A stretch of 64,000 nt of DNA from an uncultured Flavobacteriales bacterium (GCA_938084135.1 CALKDS010000001.1:1-64000), one strand, 5' to 3'. Positions 20,300 through 31,133 are shown, numbered from the stretch's first letter. Numbers and translations are program-made. Notes: generated by a model not told the origin, from the letters alone.

Positions 20300-20887
20300 A
20301 TGAAAAAATACATTTTACTATTCCTTTTGATTCCCTCTATTTTATTTGGTCAAAATGATGATCTGCGCCAAAGAATAAATGCGTTTAAAAATGATCTATC
20401 TGGAGATTATAAAATAAAATCATTTAATGTAGGTGGGGAACGCTTGGGGTCAATACAATATGAAGAAACAGTTTTTTCAACAAAATTTAAACTAGAAAAA
20501 CTCGAGAAACAGCGAGATAATCTTAATCGAAATGTTCGTTTTGACGTCTATATGAATATATTCGAATTTGCCGATAAGGAGGAATTGAATTGGGTTATGA
20601 AACGGTGGCTTAAAAACTTTATTGATGGCAGTCAAATTCGCCCTGGAAGAGACTCCAGAAATGTGCCACACGCTAACCCAAGCGTCATAATCATAGAAGG
20701 CAACAGCATCTCTATTTTGAATCAACCATGTACTCAATTTGAGGCTATTGAATACAGGGAATGGAGGAGTAAAATGCTTACATATTTTGGTAGTCCATCA
20801 TCTATAATCATAGAAATAGGCGGTTGTGAAGGACCACTGAATTGGACCAAAAATGCACCTGACCCCAGAGACAGAACTTGGAAATAG
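20300..20887 (+). CDS. Hypothetical secreted protein
   Basis: Signal peptide MKKYILLFLLIPSILFGQ; no recognisable domain. Confidence 0.55.
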   Translation: MKKYILLFLLIPSILFGQNDDLRQRINAFKNDLSGDYKIKSFNVGGERLGSIQYEETVFSTKFKLEKLEKQRDNLNRNVRFDVYMNIFEFADKEELNWVMKRWLKNFIDGSQIRPGRDSRNVPHANPSVIIIEGNSISILNQPCTQFEAIEYREWRSKMLTYFGSPSSIIIEIGGCEGPLNWTKNAPDPRDRTWK

Positions 20888-20906
20888 CATAAAATTGGAA
20901 GAATTA

Positions 20907-21893
20907 CTATTTACTTAAATCCTTAACAGCAGAGAGTATTTTTCCTGAAGGAATATCTTTACAAGCAAAGTCTTTTCTCGAACAATAATCCAAACCAGCG
21001 ATGGAACATGGCCAGCATTTCAAGTTCTCGGGCTCAATAGAGATAGAATTATTATTTAAGGCCCTAAATCCAGCATTTGGTGACGTCCCCATCCACAAAA
21101 TAACAGAGGGGACATTATATGTGGCAGCAATATGTTGATTCGCAGAATCACAAACTATAGCTCCTTTTGCCATTTGCCACATTTCTTTTTCACTAAATCT
21201 CATATCAGAGGCAAGACTCAAGTTGGGATGTGAATAATTCCAATTTTGTAATTCGTCTTCAGTTCCCAAAATAATTATTGACCTCCCTTCACTCAAAAGT
21301 TTTTTAACAACAATTATTGCTTTATCTAAAGACCAACTTTTTGTTTTTTTAGAAGAAAATGGACAAATAATCCAAATATTTTTTTTGACTTCTAATAAGT
21401 TTTCAGGGGAGGGCTTTAAAGAAAAAATTGGAGAGGCATATTTCACACCAAAAGACTTCATAACAAGACTAATTTCTTCTTGAACATTGGGAAGACTTTT
21501 AATTTTTTTTCTCAAAAACAGCTTTCTTAAATTCCTTTTTTTTGAAAACCTCTTTACTTTGTAACCCATCAAATATGCAACAGAATAAAAAACTACTGTT
21601 CGCAAATGTGAATGAGCATCAAATACAAAATTCGGCGAATTACTTCTGAACCATCCCCAAAAGAAAACTACCTGGCTCAACCAAGATCTATAATCACCGG
21701 ATACATCTAAATCAACGACTCTAATACCACTAACCCTCGGAAGATTAGCCGCAATATCTGGTCTGGTGAATAAAGTAAAAGAAACAGAAGAATCCTGAAA
21801 AGTAGCATCTTCAAGCACCGAAAAGAGCATAAATACGTCACCAAGAGCTGAAAATCGAGCAACTGCAATGTGTTTTCTATCAGTCATTTTCAT
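20907..21893 (-). CDS. Glycosyltransferase family 9 (heptosyltransferase-like)
   Basis: VARFSALGDVFMLFSVL; ICPFSSKKTKSWSLDKAI; CDSANQHIAATYNVPSVILWMGTSP. Confidence 0.87.
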   Translation of the reverse strand: MKMTDRKHIAVARFSALGDVFMLFSVLEDATFQDSSVSFTLFTRPDIAANLPRVSGIRVVDLDVSGDYRSWLSQVVFFWGWFRSNSPNFVFDAHSHLRTVVFYSVAYLMGYKVKRFSKKRNLRKLFLRKKIKSLPNVQEEISLVMKSFGVKYASPIFSLKPSPENLLEVKKNIWIICPFSSKKTKSWSLDKAIIVVKKLLSEGRSIIILGTEDELQNWNYSHPNLSLASDMRFSEKEMWQMAKGAIVCDSANQHIAATYNVPSVILWMGTSPNAGFRALNNNSISIEPENLKCWPCSIAGLDYCSRKDFACKDIPSGKILSAVKDLSK

Positions 21894-22489
21894 TCAACGC
21901 CATAAAGTGCCGGATTTGTATCTGGATCATTATACAATTTATGCTGTTCAAAAATATTGTACTTAACAGCGCCAGATTTTAAATCACTGATAAGCTCGTT
22001 TATACTATCAATTAGATTTTTATTTTGTAATTCCAGCTTACTTAGACGCAATTTTGCTTCTTTAACAAGGCTGAAATCGGAATCCTGTCGGACTGATTCA
22101 ATATTCATATGATATATCTTCAGTTGTAAAATACTTAATCGATCTAAAGCCCAACCCAATGATTCCGTCCTTACTGATCCATCCAGGTTTTCTCCCGGCT
22201 GTATTGAATCTTTTAAAATAGAATCTATTTTTTCTACTTTTTCAGTTCGCATTTGATTCAAAAAATCAATTCTTCGCTTTAAAGAAATAAAATGAGCTGA
22301 AGGTAAATCTTCACGTCTAATTTCATCTTCCAGATGCCATTGAACCGTATCTATCCAAGCTTTTTCAAAAAATATTTGTGATAGATAATCTTCTGTGGAA
22401 ATTTTTGGGCAAGGTGAGTCTAATTTATCTAGTAGATGATAATCATGAATAGCCTTTAAAAATAATTTTGTTACCCAATCCGCAGTCAT
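21890..22489 (-). CDS. DUF4254 domain protein
   Basis: WHLEDEIRREDL...SLKRRIDFLNQMRTEKVEKID; overlaps GT9 start. Confidence 0.8.
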   Translation of the reverse strand: MTADWVTKLFLKAIHDYHLLDKLDSPCPKISTEDYLSQIFFEKAWIDTVQWHLEDEIRREDLPSAHFISLKRRIDFLNQMRTEKVEKIDSILKDSIQPGENLDGSVRTESLGWALDRLSILQLKIYHMNIESVRQDSDFSLVKEAKLRLSKLELQNKNLIDSINELISDLKSGAVKYNIFEQHKLYNDPDTNPALYGVE

Positions 22490-24477
22490 AAAAGCTGAAA
22501 TCTATCAATACCCTGTTGAAGCCAATCAACAAAAACACTTGCATCTGGATGATATGCTGCACTACCATTTAATGGTTCAAAGCTACCATTAGGATCAATA
22601 ATGACATAATAAGGCTGAGCGTTAGCATTGTAATTAGTTGCTTGAAAATCACTCCACTTTTGGCCAACTCTTTTTATCTCTTTTCCTGAAACTTCAGATA
22701 CATATTGTTCATCTTTAGGCAATACAATCCTCTCATCTACATATAATGAAACTAAAACAACTTCTTTTGACAGTATGTTTTTAACTCTGTGATCTGTCCA
22801 TACTTGTTCCTCCATTTTTCGACAATTAACACAACCCCATCCAGTAAAATCAATCATTAGGGGCTTGTTAACCTCTTTAGCATAAGCAATAGCTCCGCTT
22901 AAGTCATTGTTAAAAATAATTTTATCTTTCTCGCTACGAGAAGATACTGATGCATCAGAGCCATACTGTTCAGAATAGTGCAATGGTGGTGGAAAACCTG
23001 AAATTAATTTTACTGGCGCACCAAAAATACCTGGCAATAAGTAAAAGGTTATGATTAAAAATACAGAACCTAAAAGCATTCTACCAACACCTAAATAATC
23101 AGACTTACTATCGTTTGGGAGTCTAAAACCACCAAATAAGTAAAAAGCAGTAACAAATGAAATTCCTGTCCAAATAGCTATAAAAAGTTCCCGGTTTAGC
23201 ATGTGATATTGCCAAACCATATCTGCTGTGGAAAGAAATTTTAAAGCAAAAGCTAATTCTAAGAATCCTAAAACAACTTTTGCCGCATTTAGCCATCCTC
23301 CTGACTTAGGTAGGGATTGTAACCAACTTGGGAAAGCGGCAAAAAGCATAAAAGGTAGACTTAGGGCAAAGGAGAATCCAAACATTCCAATCGCAGGAGC
23401 CAATAGTTCCCCGGATTGACTTGCACGAACAAGAAGGGTACCTATCAATGGTCCAGTGCAACTAAAAGAAACTAAAGCCAAAGTAAACGCCATGAAAAAT
23501 ATACCAAAGAGCCCCCCTTTATTTGATAATGTATCAGATCCATCTACCCATTTAGCAGGCAATGTGATTTCAAACGCGCCGAAGAAACTAATTGCGAAAA
23601 CAACAAATAGGAAAAAAAATGCCAAATTAAACCACGGGTTTGTTGCCAATGCATTTAGAGCATCTCCGCCAAAAAGTACGGTAACCAAGAGGCCTAAAGC
23701 CACGTAAATCACATTTATGCTTACACCGTAAGTAATTGCTTTACTAATTCCCTCAGAGCGGCTTTTACTTTGTTTCATAAAGAAACTAACAGTGAGAGGA
23801 ATCATCGGAAATATACAGGGCATAATAATTGCAAAAAATCCCCAAAACATACCCTCTCCAAAAATCCCTAATAAGCTATCAGATATTACAGTATCTCTGA
23901 TAATTGTCTTTTTCTCCGACATTTCTGAAGTTGAGATTAAATCATCAGAATTAATATTTGTCTTATCATCACTTTCAATAGATCCGTTGTTGAATACCAT
24001 TTCATCTGTAGCTGGAATAATCCATTTGAGCTTTAAATAATCCGGAGGAAGACACATCTCATCATTGCATACGATAAATTCAACTTCAGCTTCTAATATT
24101 AGCTCTTTTGCGTTCTTTTTATATATTTCTTGACGGAATACAACCTTATTCTTGAAAAAAGATAATTCCATATCAAACTCCTTTACAAACTCTGTAATCG
24201 GAGAAGGTTCTTGAAAATAATTAGGATCAAAAAAACTAATGACAGGATTATTGTTTTCTGAAAAAGAAGCAGTATCAAAAGTAAATTTTGTAGGAAATGG
24301 AAAATCATCATTATACTGACTGTATAAATGCCAGCCAGGTTCCAAAGTTGCTGTAGCCTCTAAATATTTTCCATCCAAATTGGTTGACCACTCCACAGGG
24401 GTCAATATTTGGGCATTGACTTGCAACGTTCCCAGTATTATAAGAATAACGAAGTATAGCCTTTTAATAACTTTCAT
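22486..24477 (-). CDS. dsbD: DsbD-like thiol:disulfide interchange protein
   Basis: N-terminal CNDEMCLPP; TM motif MPCIFPMIPLTVSFF and SFSCTGPLIG; C-terminal thioredoxin DFTGWGCVNCRKMEEQVW. Confidence 0.95.
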   Translation of the reverse strand: MKVIKRLYFVILIILGTLQVNAQILTPVEWSTNLDGKYLEATATLEPGWHLYSQYNDDFPFPTKFTFDTASFSENNNPVISFFDPNYFQEPSPITEFVKEFDMELSFFKNKVVFRQEIYKKNAKELILEAEVEFIVCNDEMCLPPDYLKLKWIIPATDEMVFNNGSIESDDKTNINSDDLISTSEMSEKKTIIRDTVISDSLLGIFGEGMFWGFFAIIMPCIFPMIPLTVSFFMKQSKSRSEGISKAITYGVSINVIYVALGLLVTVLFGGDALNALATNPWFNLAFFFLFVVFAISFFGAFEITLPAKWVDGSDTLSNKGGLFGIFFMAFTLALVSFSCTGPLIGTLLVRASQSGELLAPAIGMFGFSFALSLPFMLFAAFPSWLQSLPKSGGWLNAAKVVLGFLELAFALKFLSTADMVWQYHMLNRELFIAIWTGISFVTAFYLFGGFRLPNDSKSDYLGVGRMLLGSVFLIITFYLLPGIFGAPVKLISGFPPPLHYSEQYGSDASVSSRSEKDKIIFNNDLSGAIAYAKEVNKPLMIDFTGWGCVNCRKMEEQVWTDHRVKNILSKEVVLVSLYVDERIVLPKDEQYVSEVSGKEIKRVGQKWSDFQATNYNANAQPYYVIIDPNGSFEPLNGSAAYHPDASVFVDWLQQGIDRFQLL

Positions 24478-24495
24478 AAAAGCAAAAATAACGGA

Positions 24496-25863
24496 TCATT
24501 GATCATTAAAACTGATATATTTTTCTTCATTATCGATTTTAACCTTTCTACTCAGCTGTAATCCGGGTATCCAGTATACTTCACCTGAAGAAATAGAATT
24601 AGCAAGTAATACTTGTTGATGCCTAAGGCATGATGGAACTTTGGAATCGGTAAGAATATCACTTATCTTTTTTTTACCCTTCATCCCAAGAGGATATATA
24701 TAATCGCCCTTAATCCAGGTCCTCCAAAATAAACCTTTATAATTTTCGGAGACATTAAGAAGAGGATTCATTAAGTCTCCAAAATCCTGAGTTTCTTTTG
24801 ATTTGATATGTTCTAATTTCCATTTTTTTTCAAAGTTCCAAAAACTTCCATTCCAGCAATTCCCTTGAATATTTGAAATTCCTGAACCGATATTTTTCGG
24901 CTTTACAGTTGATAATCTATTTTTTACCAAATCTGGATTAAGTAGAACCAAACCTTCGCGCTCATGCCAAATTTGCCAATCCTTAAATTGAATATGAGTC
25001 CCAACTTGTGATTTATTCAAAGAGATAACTTGTTCATATTCAAAATCAACAAGTGGTTTAATGATATAATTAAAAAGCAGTGACCCATGAGCTAAATCAA
25101 ATATCTTTCGATCGATAATTTTTGCTCCTGGGATTGAATATGATTTGTATAGATATAAATCTTTATCTCGATTAATAGAAGTTTTTAAGTAAGAATTAAT
25201 TTCTCTTAAATTTCTTTGAGTAGTTTTTAAACCCTGTAAAGCTTGAGGGACAGCTTTAATTAATGATGGTAACGAATTATGTCGAATATGGTTTCTAGTA
25301 TATTTATCGGTTTGATTTGTTGAATCTTCACGCCAAACTAATTTATGTTCTGTTCCAAAAAAATTGATTTGGTCCTTTGAAACTGACCAGAAAGGTCTGT
25401 ATACCTTATCATTTTTAGATGACATCGAAATCAAGCCACTTAAACCTGTACCTCGAGCAGCATGAAACAAAAATGTCTCAGCTGAATCATTTGCATGATG
25501 AGCTGTTAAAACGGAAGGTGCCTGAACTTCTTTACAGTAATTCATCACAGATTCATATCGTAAATCTCGAGCTCTAGACTGAAAATTAGCGAGTGAATTA
25601 AAATCTTTTGGCGCATGAAGAATCTTAAAAGGGATTGAATATTTAGAGCACCAGTAACGAACAAAATTTTCATCTTCATCAGATTCTTTCTCGCGAAGAC
25701 CATAATTTAGATGAAAAATGAAAAATGGAACTTCAAGTATTTTAAGTATGTGAGCTAGAGAAAGTGAATCTTGACCTCCTGAAAACATTAAAACATAAGG
25801 TGCTGGAACTTTTTCTAAAAAATTATTTACTAACTCTACTAGATTAACACTATTTGATTCCAT
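24496..25863 (-). CDS. tilS: tRNA(Ile)-lysidine synthase
   Basis: LMFSGGQDSLSLAHIL PP-loop; LTAHHANDSAETFLFHAARGTGLSGL. Confidence 0.95.
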   Translation of the reverse strand: MESNSVNLVELVNNFLEKVPAPYVLMFSGGQDSLSLAHILKILEVPFFIFHLNYGLREKESDEDENFVRYWCSKYSIPFKILHAPKDFNSLANFQSRARDLRYESVMNYCKEVQAPSVLTAHHANDSAETFLFHAARGTGLSGLISMSSKNDKVYRPFWSVSKDQINFFGTEHKLVWREDSTNQTDKYTRNHIRHNSLPSLIKAVPQALQGLKTTQRNLREINSYLKTSINRDKDLYLYKSYSIPGAKIIDRKIFDLAHGSLLFNYIIKPLVDFEYEQVISLNKSQVGTHIQFKDWQIWHEREGLVLLNPDLVKNRLSTVKPKNIGSGISNIQGNCWNGSFWNFEKKWKLEHIKSKETQDFGDLMNPLLNVSENYKGLFWRTWIKGDYIYPLGMKGKKKISDILTDSKVPSCLRHQQVLLANSISSGEVYWIPGLQLSRKVKIDNEEKYISFNDQ

Positions 25864-25865
25864 AA

Positions 25866-27191
25866 TTATTTATAAAAATTCAATACGTGTTTTGGAGCAT
25901 CCATTTTCAAATTTATCTCTTCCCACTCTTTTATGGGGTCAGCATCTAAAGTCAATGCAGAACCTGCCCAAGAAATCCATTTATCAGTTTTACTTTCATA
26001 CAGTAAACTCCGGATAATAACATTGAAATCACATTCGCCATTAGGCGCCACGTAACCTAAAGCTCCTGAATACCATCCTCTCCTTCCAGGCTCTTGACTG
26101 TCTATTCTCTCCATTGCCCGAATCTTAGGGGCCCCTGTCATACTGCCCATAGGAAAAGTAGCCTCAATGGCATTTAACCAGTCTAAATTATCTTTCAAGA
26201 CCCCACTAACAGTCGATACCAAATGAAATACTGTTGGTAATTTTCTTAGTTCTAAATATCGATCAACCTTTACCGATCTTTCCTTTGCTATACGAGATAT
26301 ATCATTCCGGACGATATCCACAATCATGGTATTCTCACTACGTTCTTTTTTTGAATTTCTCAAATCATTTCCATGTCGGATATCATCAGCATGATTTTCA
26401 CCCCTGGGAGAAGTACCTTTTATTGGTTGACTATAAATACGAGTTTCATTACCCTCTTTACGAATACATAAGTATCTCTCTGGGGAAGCTGACATTAAAG
26501 TAGCTTTAGGGATTTGAAAATAACCCGCCATAGAGGCTTTAGCCTTAGAGTGTAACCTTTTATATACCTCCATTCGATTAATATTCCCTCTACCTTTAAA
26601 AGGAAAACACAAATTCGCTTCATAGATATCTCCAAGATTTATCCATTCTTTTATTCTTTCCGCCCTTTCGAGATAATCATTTTCTCTCCAGGACTCTATT
26701 AATTGAATTCCTGGATTAGAGACTTTTGTGACTTTCCCTCGTCTTAAAATATTTCCCCACCAATCTTTCGAATCATAGTTTAAGGATTCGTGAATGTGTA
26801 ACTGAATAACTCCCTTTTTTGAAGCTACAACCCATTGGGGTTCAAAAAAAACAATTTCAGGAAAATTTAAATTTGACGGATGCCTTGAAGAAATTGATTT
26901 CTCCAAAGCATTTTTTAGATCATAGCTGAGAATCCCAAACCACCAAGATGGAAATGAACGCCAATGAGATTTGAGATTATCCCATGCTTTAGAATCCGCA
27001 ATTGGATATGCGAAATTTTTAACACTTCCTCCAGCACATAAAAAATCATATCGATCCAAAACTTCTGGTGATTCAATTAAAGAGGATCCTGTTTCTAAAA
27101 GACTAAAATGAGAGAAAGATTCAGAAGCTTCGCGCAACGCCGTTTGAATTTCAACGGACGCAATTTTTAATTTATGCGTCTTAAAAGACAT
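25866..27191 (-). CDS. pabB: Aminodeoxychorismate synthase component I-like chorismate-binding enzyme
   Basis: SASPERYLCI; PIKGTSPRG; VDIVRNDISRIA; ATFPMGSMTGAPKIRAM; start at MSFKTHK. Confidence 0.9.
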   Translation of the reverse strand: MSFKTHKLKIASVEIQTALREASESFSHFSLLETGSSLIESPEVLDRYDFLCAGGSVKNFAYPIADSKAWDNLKSHWRSFPSWWFGILSYDLKNALEKSISSRHPSNLNFPEIVFFEPQWVVASKKGVIQLHIHESLNYDSKDWWGNILRRGKVTKVSNPGIQLIESWRENDYLERAERIKEWINLGDIYEANLCFPFKGRGNINRMEVYKRLHSKAKASMAGYFQIPKATLMSASPERYLCIRKEGNETRIYSQPIKGTSPRGENHADDIRHGNDLRNSKKERSENTMIVDIVRNDISRIAKERSVKVDRYLELRKLPTVFHLVSTVSGVLKDNLDWLNAIEATFPMGSMTGAPKIRAMERIDSQEPGRRGWYSGALGYVAPNGECDFNVIIRSLLYESKTDKWISWAGSALTLDADPIKEWEEINLKMDAPKHVLNFYK

Positions 27192-27192
27192 C

Positions 27193-28587
27193 TTAGGAGT
27201 GTATCGCTCTCTTGGCCGTTGCATCCAGAGCTGCCTCCTTAATCGCCTCGGTATAAGTTGGGTGGCCATGACAAATTCTTGCAATATCCTCAGCAGAAGC
27301 TCTAAACTCCATTGCTACAACAGCTTCCATAATTAAATCTGCAGCTCTCGCAGCTACAATATGCACACCTAAGACCTCATCACTATGCGAATCAGCAAGA
27401 ATCTTTACAACTCCATCAATGTCTCCTGAAGCCCTTGAGCGACCCAGAGCTCGCATCGGGAAAGATCCAACTTTGTAATCCTTTCCCATTTCTTTTAATT
27501 CATTTTCTGTTTTCCCGACACTAGCAACTTCTGGCCATGTATAAACAATGTTTGGAATTAAATTATAATCAATGTGAGGTTTTTGACCCACAATAAATTC
27601 AGCAACAGAAACACCTTCATCTTCTGCCTTATGAGCAAGCATAGCACCTCTGACTACATCACCTATTGCAAATATATTTGGCTTACTGGTCTGTAAATTA
27701 TGGTCAACTTTTATCCGACCTTGGTCATCCAACTCTAATCCTGCTTTATCCAAATTTAAACCTTTTGTATAAGCCTTTCTTCCCACTGCAACAAGACAAT
27801 AATCTGCCTCCAGGTTAAATGAATTTCCTTTACTATCAAAACCTGATACATTTACTATTTTGCCTTTTCGTATCACTTTATCAACCTTAGTTGATAAATG
27901 AAATTTCATTCCAATTTTCCGAAGACTTCTCTGAAGTTCTTTACCACAAGAGTCATCCATATTCGGTATAAGACTTTTACCATACTCAACAACAGTTACT
28001 TCAGACCCAAGTCGCTTATAAACTGAACCCATTTCAAGCCCGATAACCCCTCCACCGATAACAACAAGGCGTTTGGGTATCTCTTGAAGATTAAGAGCCT
28101 CTGTTGAAGAGATTATTCTTTCCTTATCAAACTTAGCAAATGGCAATTCTATCGGTTTGGATCCCGTTGCTAAAATAATATTTTTAGCATTTATTTTTAC
28201 CTTTTTGGATCCATTAACTTCAATTGAAGTATCATCGATTAGACTTGCCAATCCATGGATTACCTCAATCTTATTCTTCTTCATTAAAAAGTCAATTCCC
28301 TGGCAAGTAATATCTACAACAGAATCTTTTCGACTAATTAATTTTGGCATATTAACTTTTGGAGCCGGCCCTTCAATACCATGATTTTCAAAATTATGTA
28401 TCGCATTATGAAAGTGCTCTGACGAATCCAATAAAGATTTCGAAGGAATACAACCCACATTTAAACATGTGCCACCTAGCGTATTATATTTTTCCACTAT
28501 AGCCGTTTTAAGACCTAATTGAGCGCATCGAATCGCACTCACATAACCTCCAGGGCCGGATCCAATAACTACAACATCATACTGCAT
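27193..28587 (-). CDS. lpdA: Dihydrolipoyl dehydrogenase
   Basis: YDVVVIGSGPGGYVSAIRCAQLG; LGGTCLNVGCIPSKSLL; CHGHPTYTEAIKEAALDA. Confidence 0.97.
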   Translation of the reverse strand: MQYDVVVIGSGPGGYVSAIRCAQLGLKTAIVEKYNTLGGTCLNVGCIPSKSLLDSSEHFHNAIHNFENHGIEGPAPKVNMPKLISRKDSVVDITCQGIDFLMKKNKIEVIHGLASLIDDTSIEVNGSKKVKINAKNIILATGSKPIELPFAKFDKERIISSTEALNLQEIPKRLVVIGGGVIGLEMGSVYKRLGSEVTVVEYGKSLIPNMDDSCGKELQRSLRKIGMKFHLSTKVDKVIRKGKIVNVSGFDSKGNSFNLEADYCLVAVGRKAYTKGLNLDKAGLELDDQGRIKVDHNLQTSKPNIFAIGDVVRGAMLAHKAEDEGVSVAEFIVGQKPHIDYNLIPNIVYTWPEVASVGKTENELKEMGKDYKVGSFPMRALGRSRASGDIDGVVKILADSHSDEVLGVHIVAARAADLIMEAVVAMEFRASAEDIARICHGHPTYTEAIKEAALDATAKRAIHS

Positions 28588-28663
28588 AACACTTGAATTT
28601 ATTTTCAAAGTAAAGGTAGTTCACTCTATCTAAATTATTCATTCAAATAGCACAAGCACTAAA

Positions 28664-30355
28664 TCAATATTGAACTTTTTTTCTTACAAAAACACTGATC
28701 AATAAAAATGGAAATAACAAAGCGCCTGCTCTTCCGATTAAATCTCCACATATTGTAAATACAGTTTTTTTGTTATTTAACCGAAATAAACTTGTTCGTA
28801 TACCTTTCTCTCCCCAAGTCATCGCCTCAATTACTTGCCCTTTTGGGTCAATAAATCCTGAAATACCAGTATTTGAAGAACGTAGTATCCATCTTCTGTT
28901 TTCGATTGCTCGAATTCTAGAATATTGCATATGAGTCAAATGACCTAAAGTATTACCCCACCATCCATCATTGGTTATAATTGCAAATACATTGGCACCT
29001 TGTTTTGCATATTCTCTGACATAATTACCATAATCTTGCTCCCAACAAATGATAGGAGCTAATCTAATAGAGGTATCAATTAAGGTAAAGACATCTCGAT
29101 AATCTTGAGTTCCTAAGCTACCAGCGGATCCTCCCATATCAATTGTTAAGTCTCCCAATAATTTTGAGAGCAGAGAGCCAAAAGGCATGTACTCAACTCC
29201 CACCACCAATTTTGATTTGTGATAGAACCGCATGGGTTTATTAAGAGATAAAACAAATGCTGAATTGTAAAGGTCATAATAACTTTTACCGTGTGAACTT
29301 ATTTTTCGCGAAGTCTTTGTTCGATCCGAATTAGTAAATAGCTCGTAAGTCATAGCACCAACCAATAAACTTGTCATTGGGTAACTTTGAATAATTGAAT
29401 CTAGCTCATGAATAGGTTTAAACACATTAGCATGACTTTCCTGCAGGCCTTCATGGAGAAATGTTTCAGGGAAAACAATCACATTTGGAGAAAATTCAAG
29501 CGCTAAATCATTAGAGCCATTTATATTAGACTTTAAATATGAATTGATAATTTGAGCCCATTCTCTTGCTTGTTCCTGATCTGATTTTTCAAATTTTTCA
29601 TAATATGGATCAACATTGGGCTGAACTATACTGCCTAATCTCTCTGGCATTTCATCTTGGCTATAATTAAAATACAGAAAAAGGCTAAATATAATTGGAA
29701 TAAGCCATAATACCATTAACGCAATGTATGACTTAAGACTACTTTTAAAATTCTTAAACGAAAAGTTAAATTCTCCACTTATACGGTTTATTTCCGCCAT
29801 CCTTGAATTGATGACAGCATGAAATAAAGTCAGATTTCCAACAAGCATCCAAAATGTTCCACCCCTGTGCCCGGTATATTCATACCACTGAACCATAAGA
29901 GGTGAACTAGCAAATGCATGACCTAAATCCAACCAAGGAAAACTGAGTGCCCAAGTCTCATGAAAGACCTCTAGAGCCAGCCAGCCAGAGACGAGGGTCC
30001 AATAACCCATTCTTTGACTATGAACCCGACTAACCCAACCATAACAGGCGAAAACAAAACTCATCAATCCCCCATTAATGAAAACAGTTGCCAAAACACC
30101 CGACCAATGAGCATTCCAAACCCAAAACGTTGTTCCAGCATTAAATATTCCTAATGCAATAAATCCGTATAAAAAGGTTCGAGTGAATTTTCGTTTTTTA
30201 AGATCATTTTGAATCTGATACTCAACAAGAAGAAGAGGTAAAAAAGCAAAAAGAAAAGTGAAATTGAAAGTGCTATTTGCAAACCCCCACACTCCAGGCC
30301 AAAAAATCATTAGCAAAAAGCCAGTAAAAGCTGAATAATAGATCTTTTTTAGCAT
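28664..30355 (-). CDS. lnt: Apolipoprotein N-acyltransferase
   Basis: Polytopic N-terminus plus nitrilase-like domain; VFPETFLHE, KSKLVVGVEYMPF, IICWEQDYG supply Glu/Lys/Cys. Confidence 0.93.
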   Translation of the reverse strand: MLKKIYYSAFTGFLLMIFWPGVWGFANSTFNFTFLFAFLPLLLVEYQIQNDLKKRKFTRTFLYGFIALGIFNAGTTFWVWNAHWSGVLATVFINGGLMSFVFACYGWVSRVHSQRMGYWTLVSGWLALEVFHETWALSFPWLDLGHAFASSPLMVQWYEYTGHRGGTFWMLVGNLTLFHAVINSRMAEINRISGEFNFSFKNFKSSLKSYIALMVLWLIPIIFSLFLYFNYSQDEMPERLGSIVQPNVDPYYEKFEKSDQEQAREWAQIINSYLKSNINGSNDLALEFSPNVIVFPETFLHEGLQESHANVFKPIHELDSIIQSYPMTSLLVGAMTYELFTNSDRTKTSRKISSHGKSYYDLYNSAFVLSLNKPMRFYHKSKLVVGVEYMPFGSLLSKLLGDLTIDMGGSAGSLGTQDYRDVFTLIDTSIRLAPIICWEQDYGNYVREYAKQGANVFAIITNDGWWGNTLGHLTHMQYSRIRAIENRRWILRSSNTGISGFIDPKGQVIEAMTWGEKGIRTSLFRLNNKKTVFTICGDLIGRAGALLFPFLLISVFVRKKVQY

Positions 30356-30392
30356 TTAATAAAAGTACAGCTTACCCATGATTCGAGCATGC

Positions 30393-30400
30393 TATATTTG
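30393..30400 (+). promoter_or_regulatory. -7 box TATATTTG, 4 nt before ATG 30405
   Basis: Exact TAnnTTTG; TATATTTG-TGGA-ATG. Confidence 0.55.
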
Positions 30401-30404
30401 TGGA

Positions 30405-31133
30405 ATGCAATGGCTTCCTAACTTATTAACCATTAGTAATGCATTTTTTGGATGCCTGAGTTTGATTTTCATTTATGATTATAATCTCAACCTTATTACT
30501 ATCCTAATTATAGCTTCTTTATTATGTGATTTATTTGATGGCTATCTCGCGAGAAAAATAGGATCTGATGGAGAAATTGGTAAACACCTTGATAGTCTTG
30601 CTGATATGATTTCTTTCGGAGTTGTGCCGGGAGCCATTATTACAAAAATTGCGTTTTCACTAGATAGCCCTATTTTCTTTTTAGGCTTTTTTATCACTTT
30701 AGGTTCACTCTATCGTTTGGCAAAGTTCAATACGGAAAAGTCTAACGTCAACTATTTCACTGGCCTTCCTACTCCAGCAAATTCATTGATGATTCTCGGC
30801 ATAGCTTGGGGAATTCAAGAATATAATTTATTTCATAACATTTCAAATGATCAGCCCCTAGTTAATTCTATCTTTTCAATCTTTTTTATTGTAACAATAA
30901 CTTTGTCTGTTTACATCATGAATTCATCATTACAAATTATAAGCTTTAAAGGGATACCAAAGCTTAAAGAACAATTGATTTCGAGAATGATCTATGCGAT
31001 CCTTAGCGTCATTTTGTTAATAATTTTTAAAGCGACAGCTTTTGCACTAATCATACCTTTATTAATATTATTTTCACTCATCGAAAGAAAGCTTTTTAAA
31101 TCAAAAAACTATGAAATTCCGAGCAGAAATTGA
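30405..31133 (+). CDS. pssA: CDP-diacylglycerol-serine O-phosphatidyltransferase
   Basis: MQWLPNLLTISNAFFGCLSLIF...DLFDGYLARKIGSDGEIGKHLDSLADMISFGVVPG; internal ATG preferred over 30378. Confidence 0.93.
   Translation: MQWLPNLLTISNAFFGCLSLIFIYDYNLNLITILIIASLLCDLFDGYLARKIGSDGEIGKHLDSLADMISFGVVPGAIITKIAFSLDSPIFFLGFFITLGSLYRLAKFNTEKSNVNYFTGLPTPANSLMILGIAWGIQEYNLFHNISNDQPLVNSIFSIFFIVTITLSVYIMNSSLQIISFKGIPKLKEQLISRMIYAILSVILLIIFKATAFALIIPLLILFSLIERKLFKSKNYEIPSRN

Noticed and set aside
23228-24040. Plus-strand ORFs opposite dsbD
   Set aside because: Antisense, low-complexity Lys/Asn/Pro-rich, no domain.
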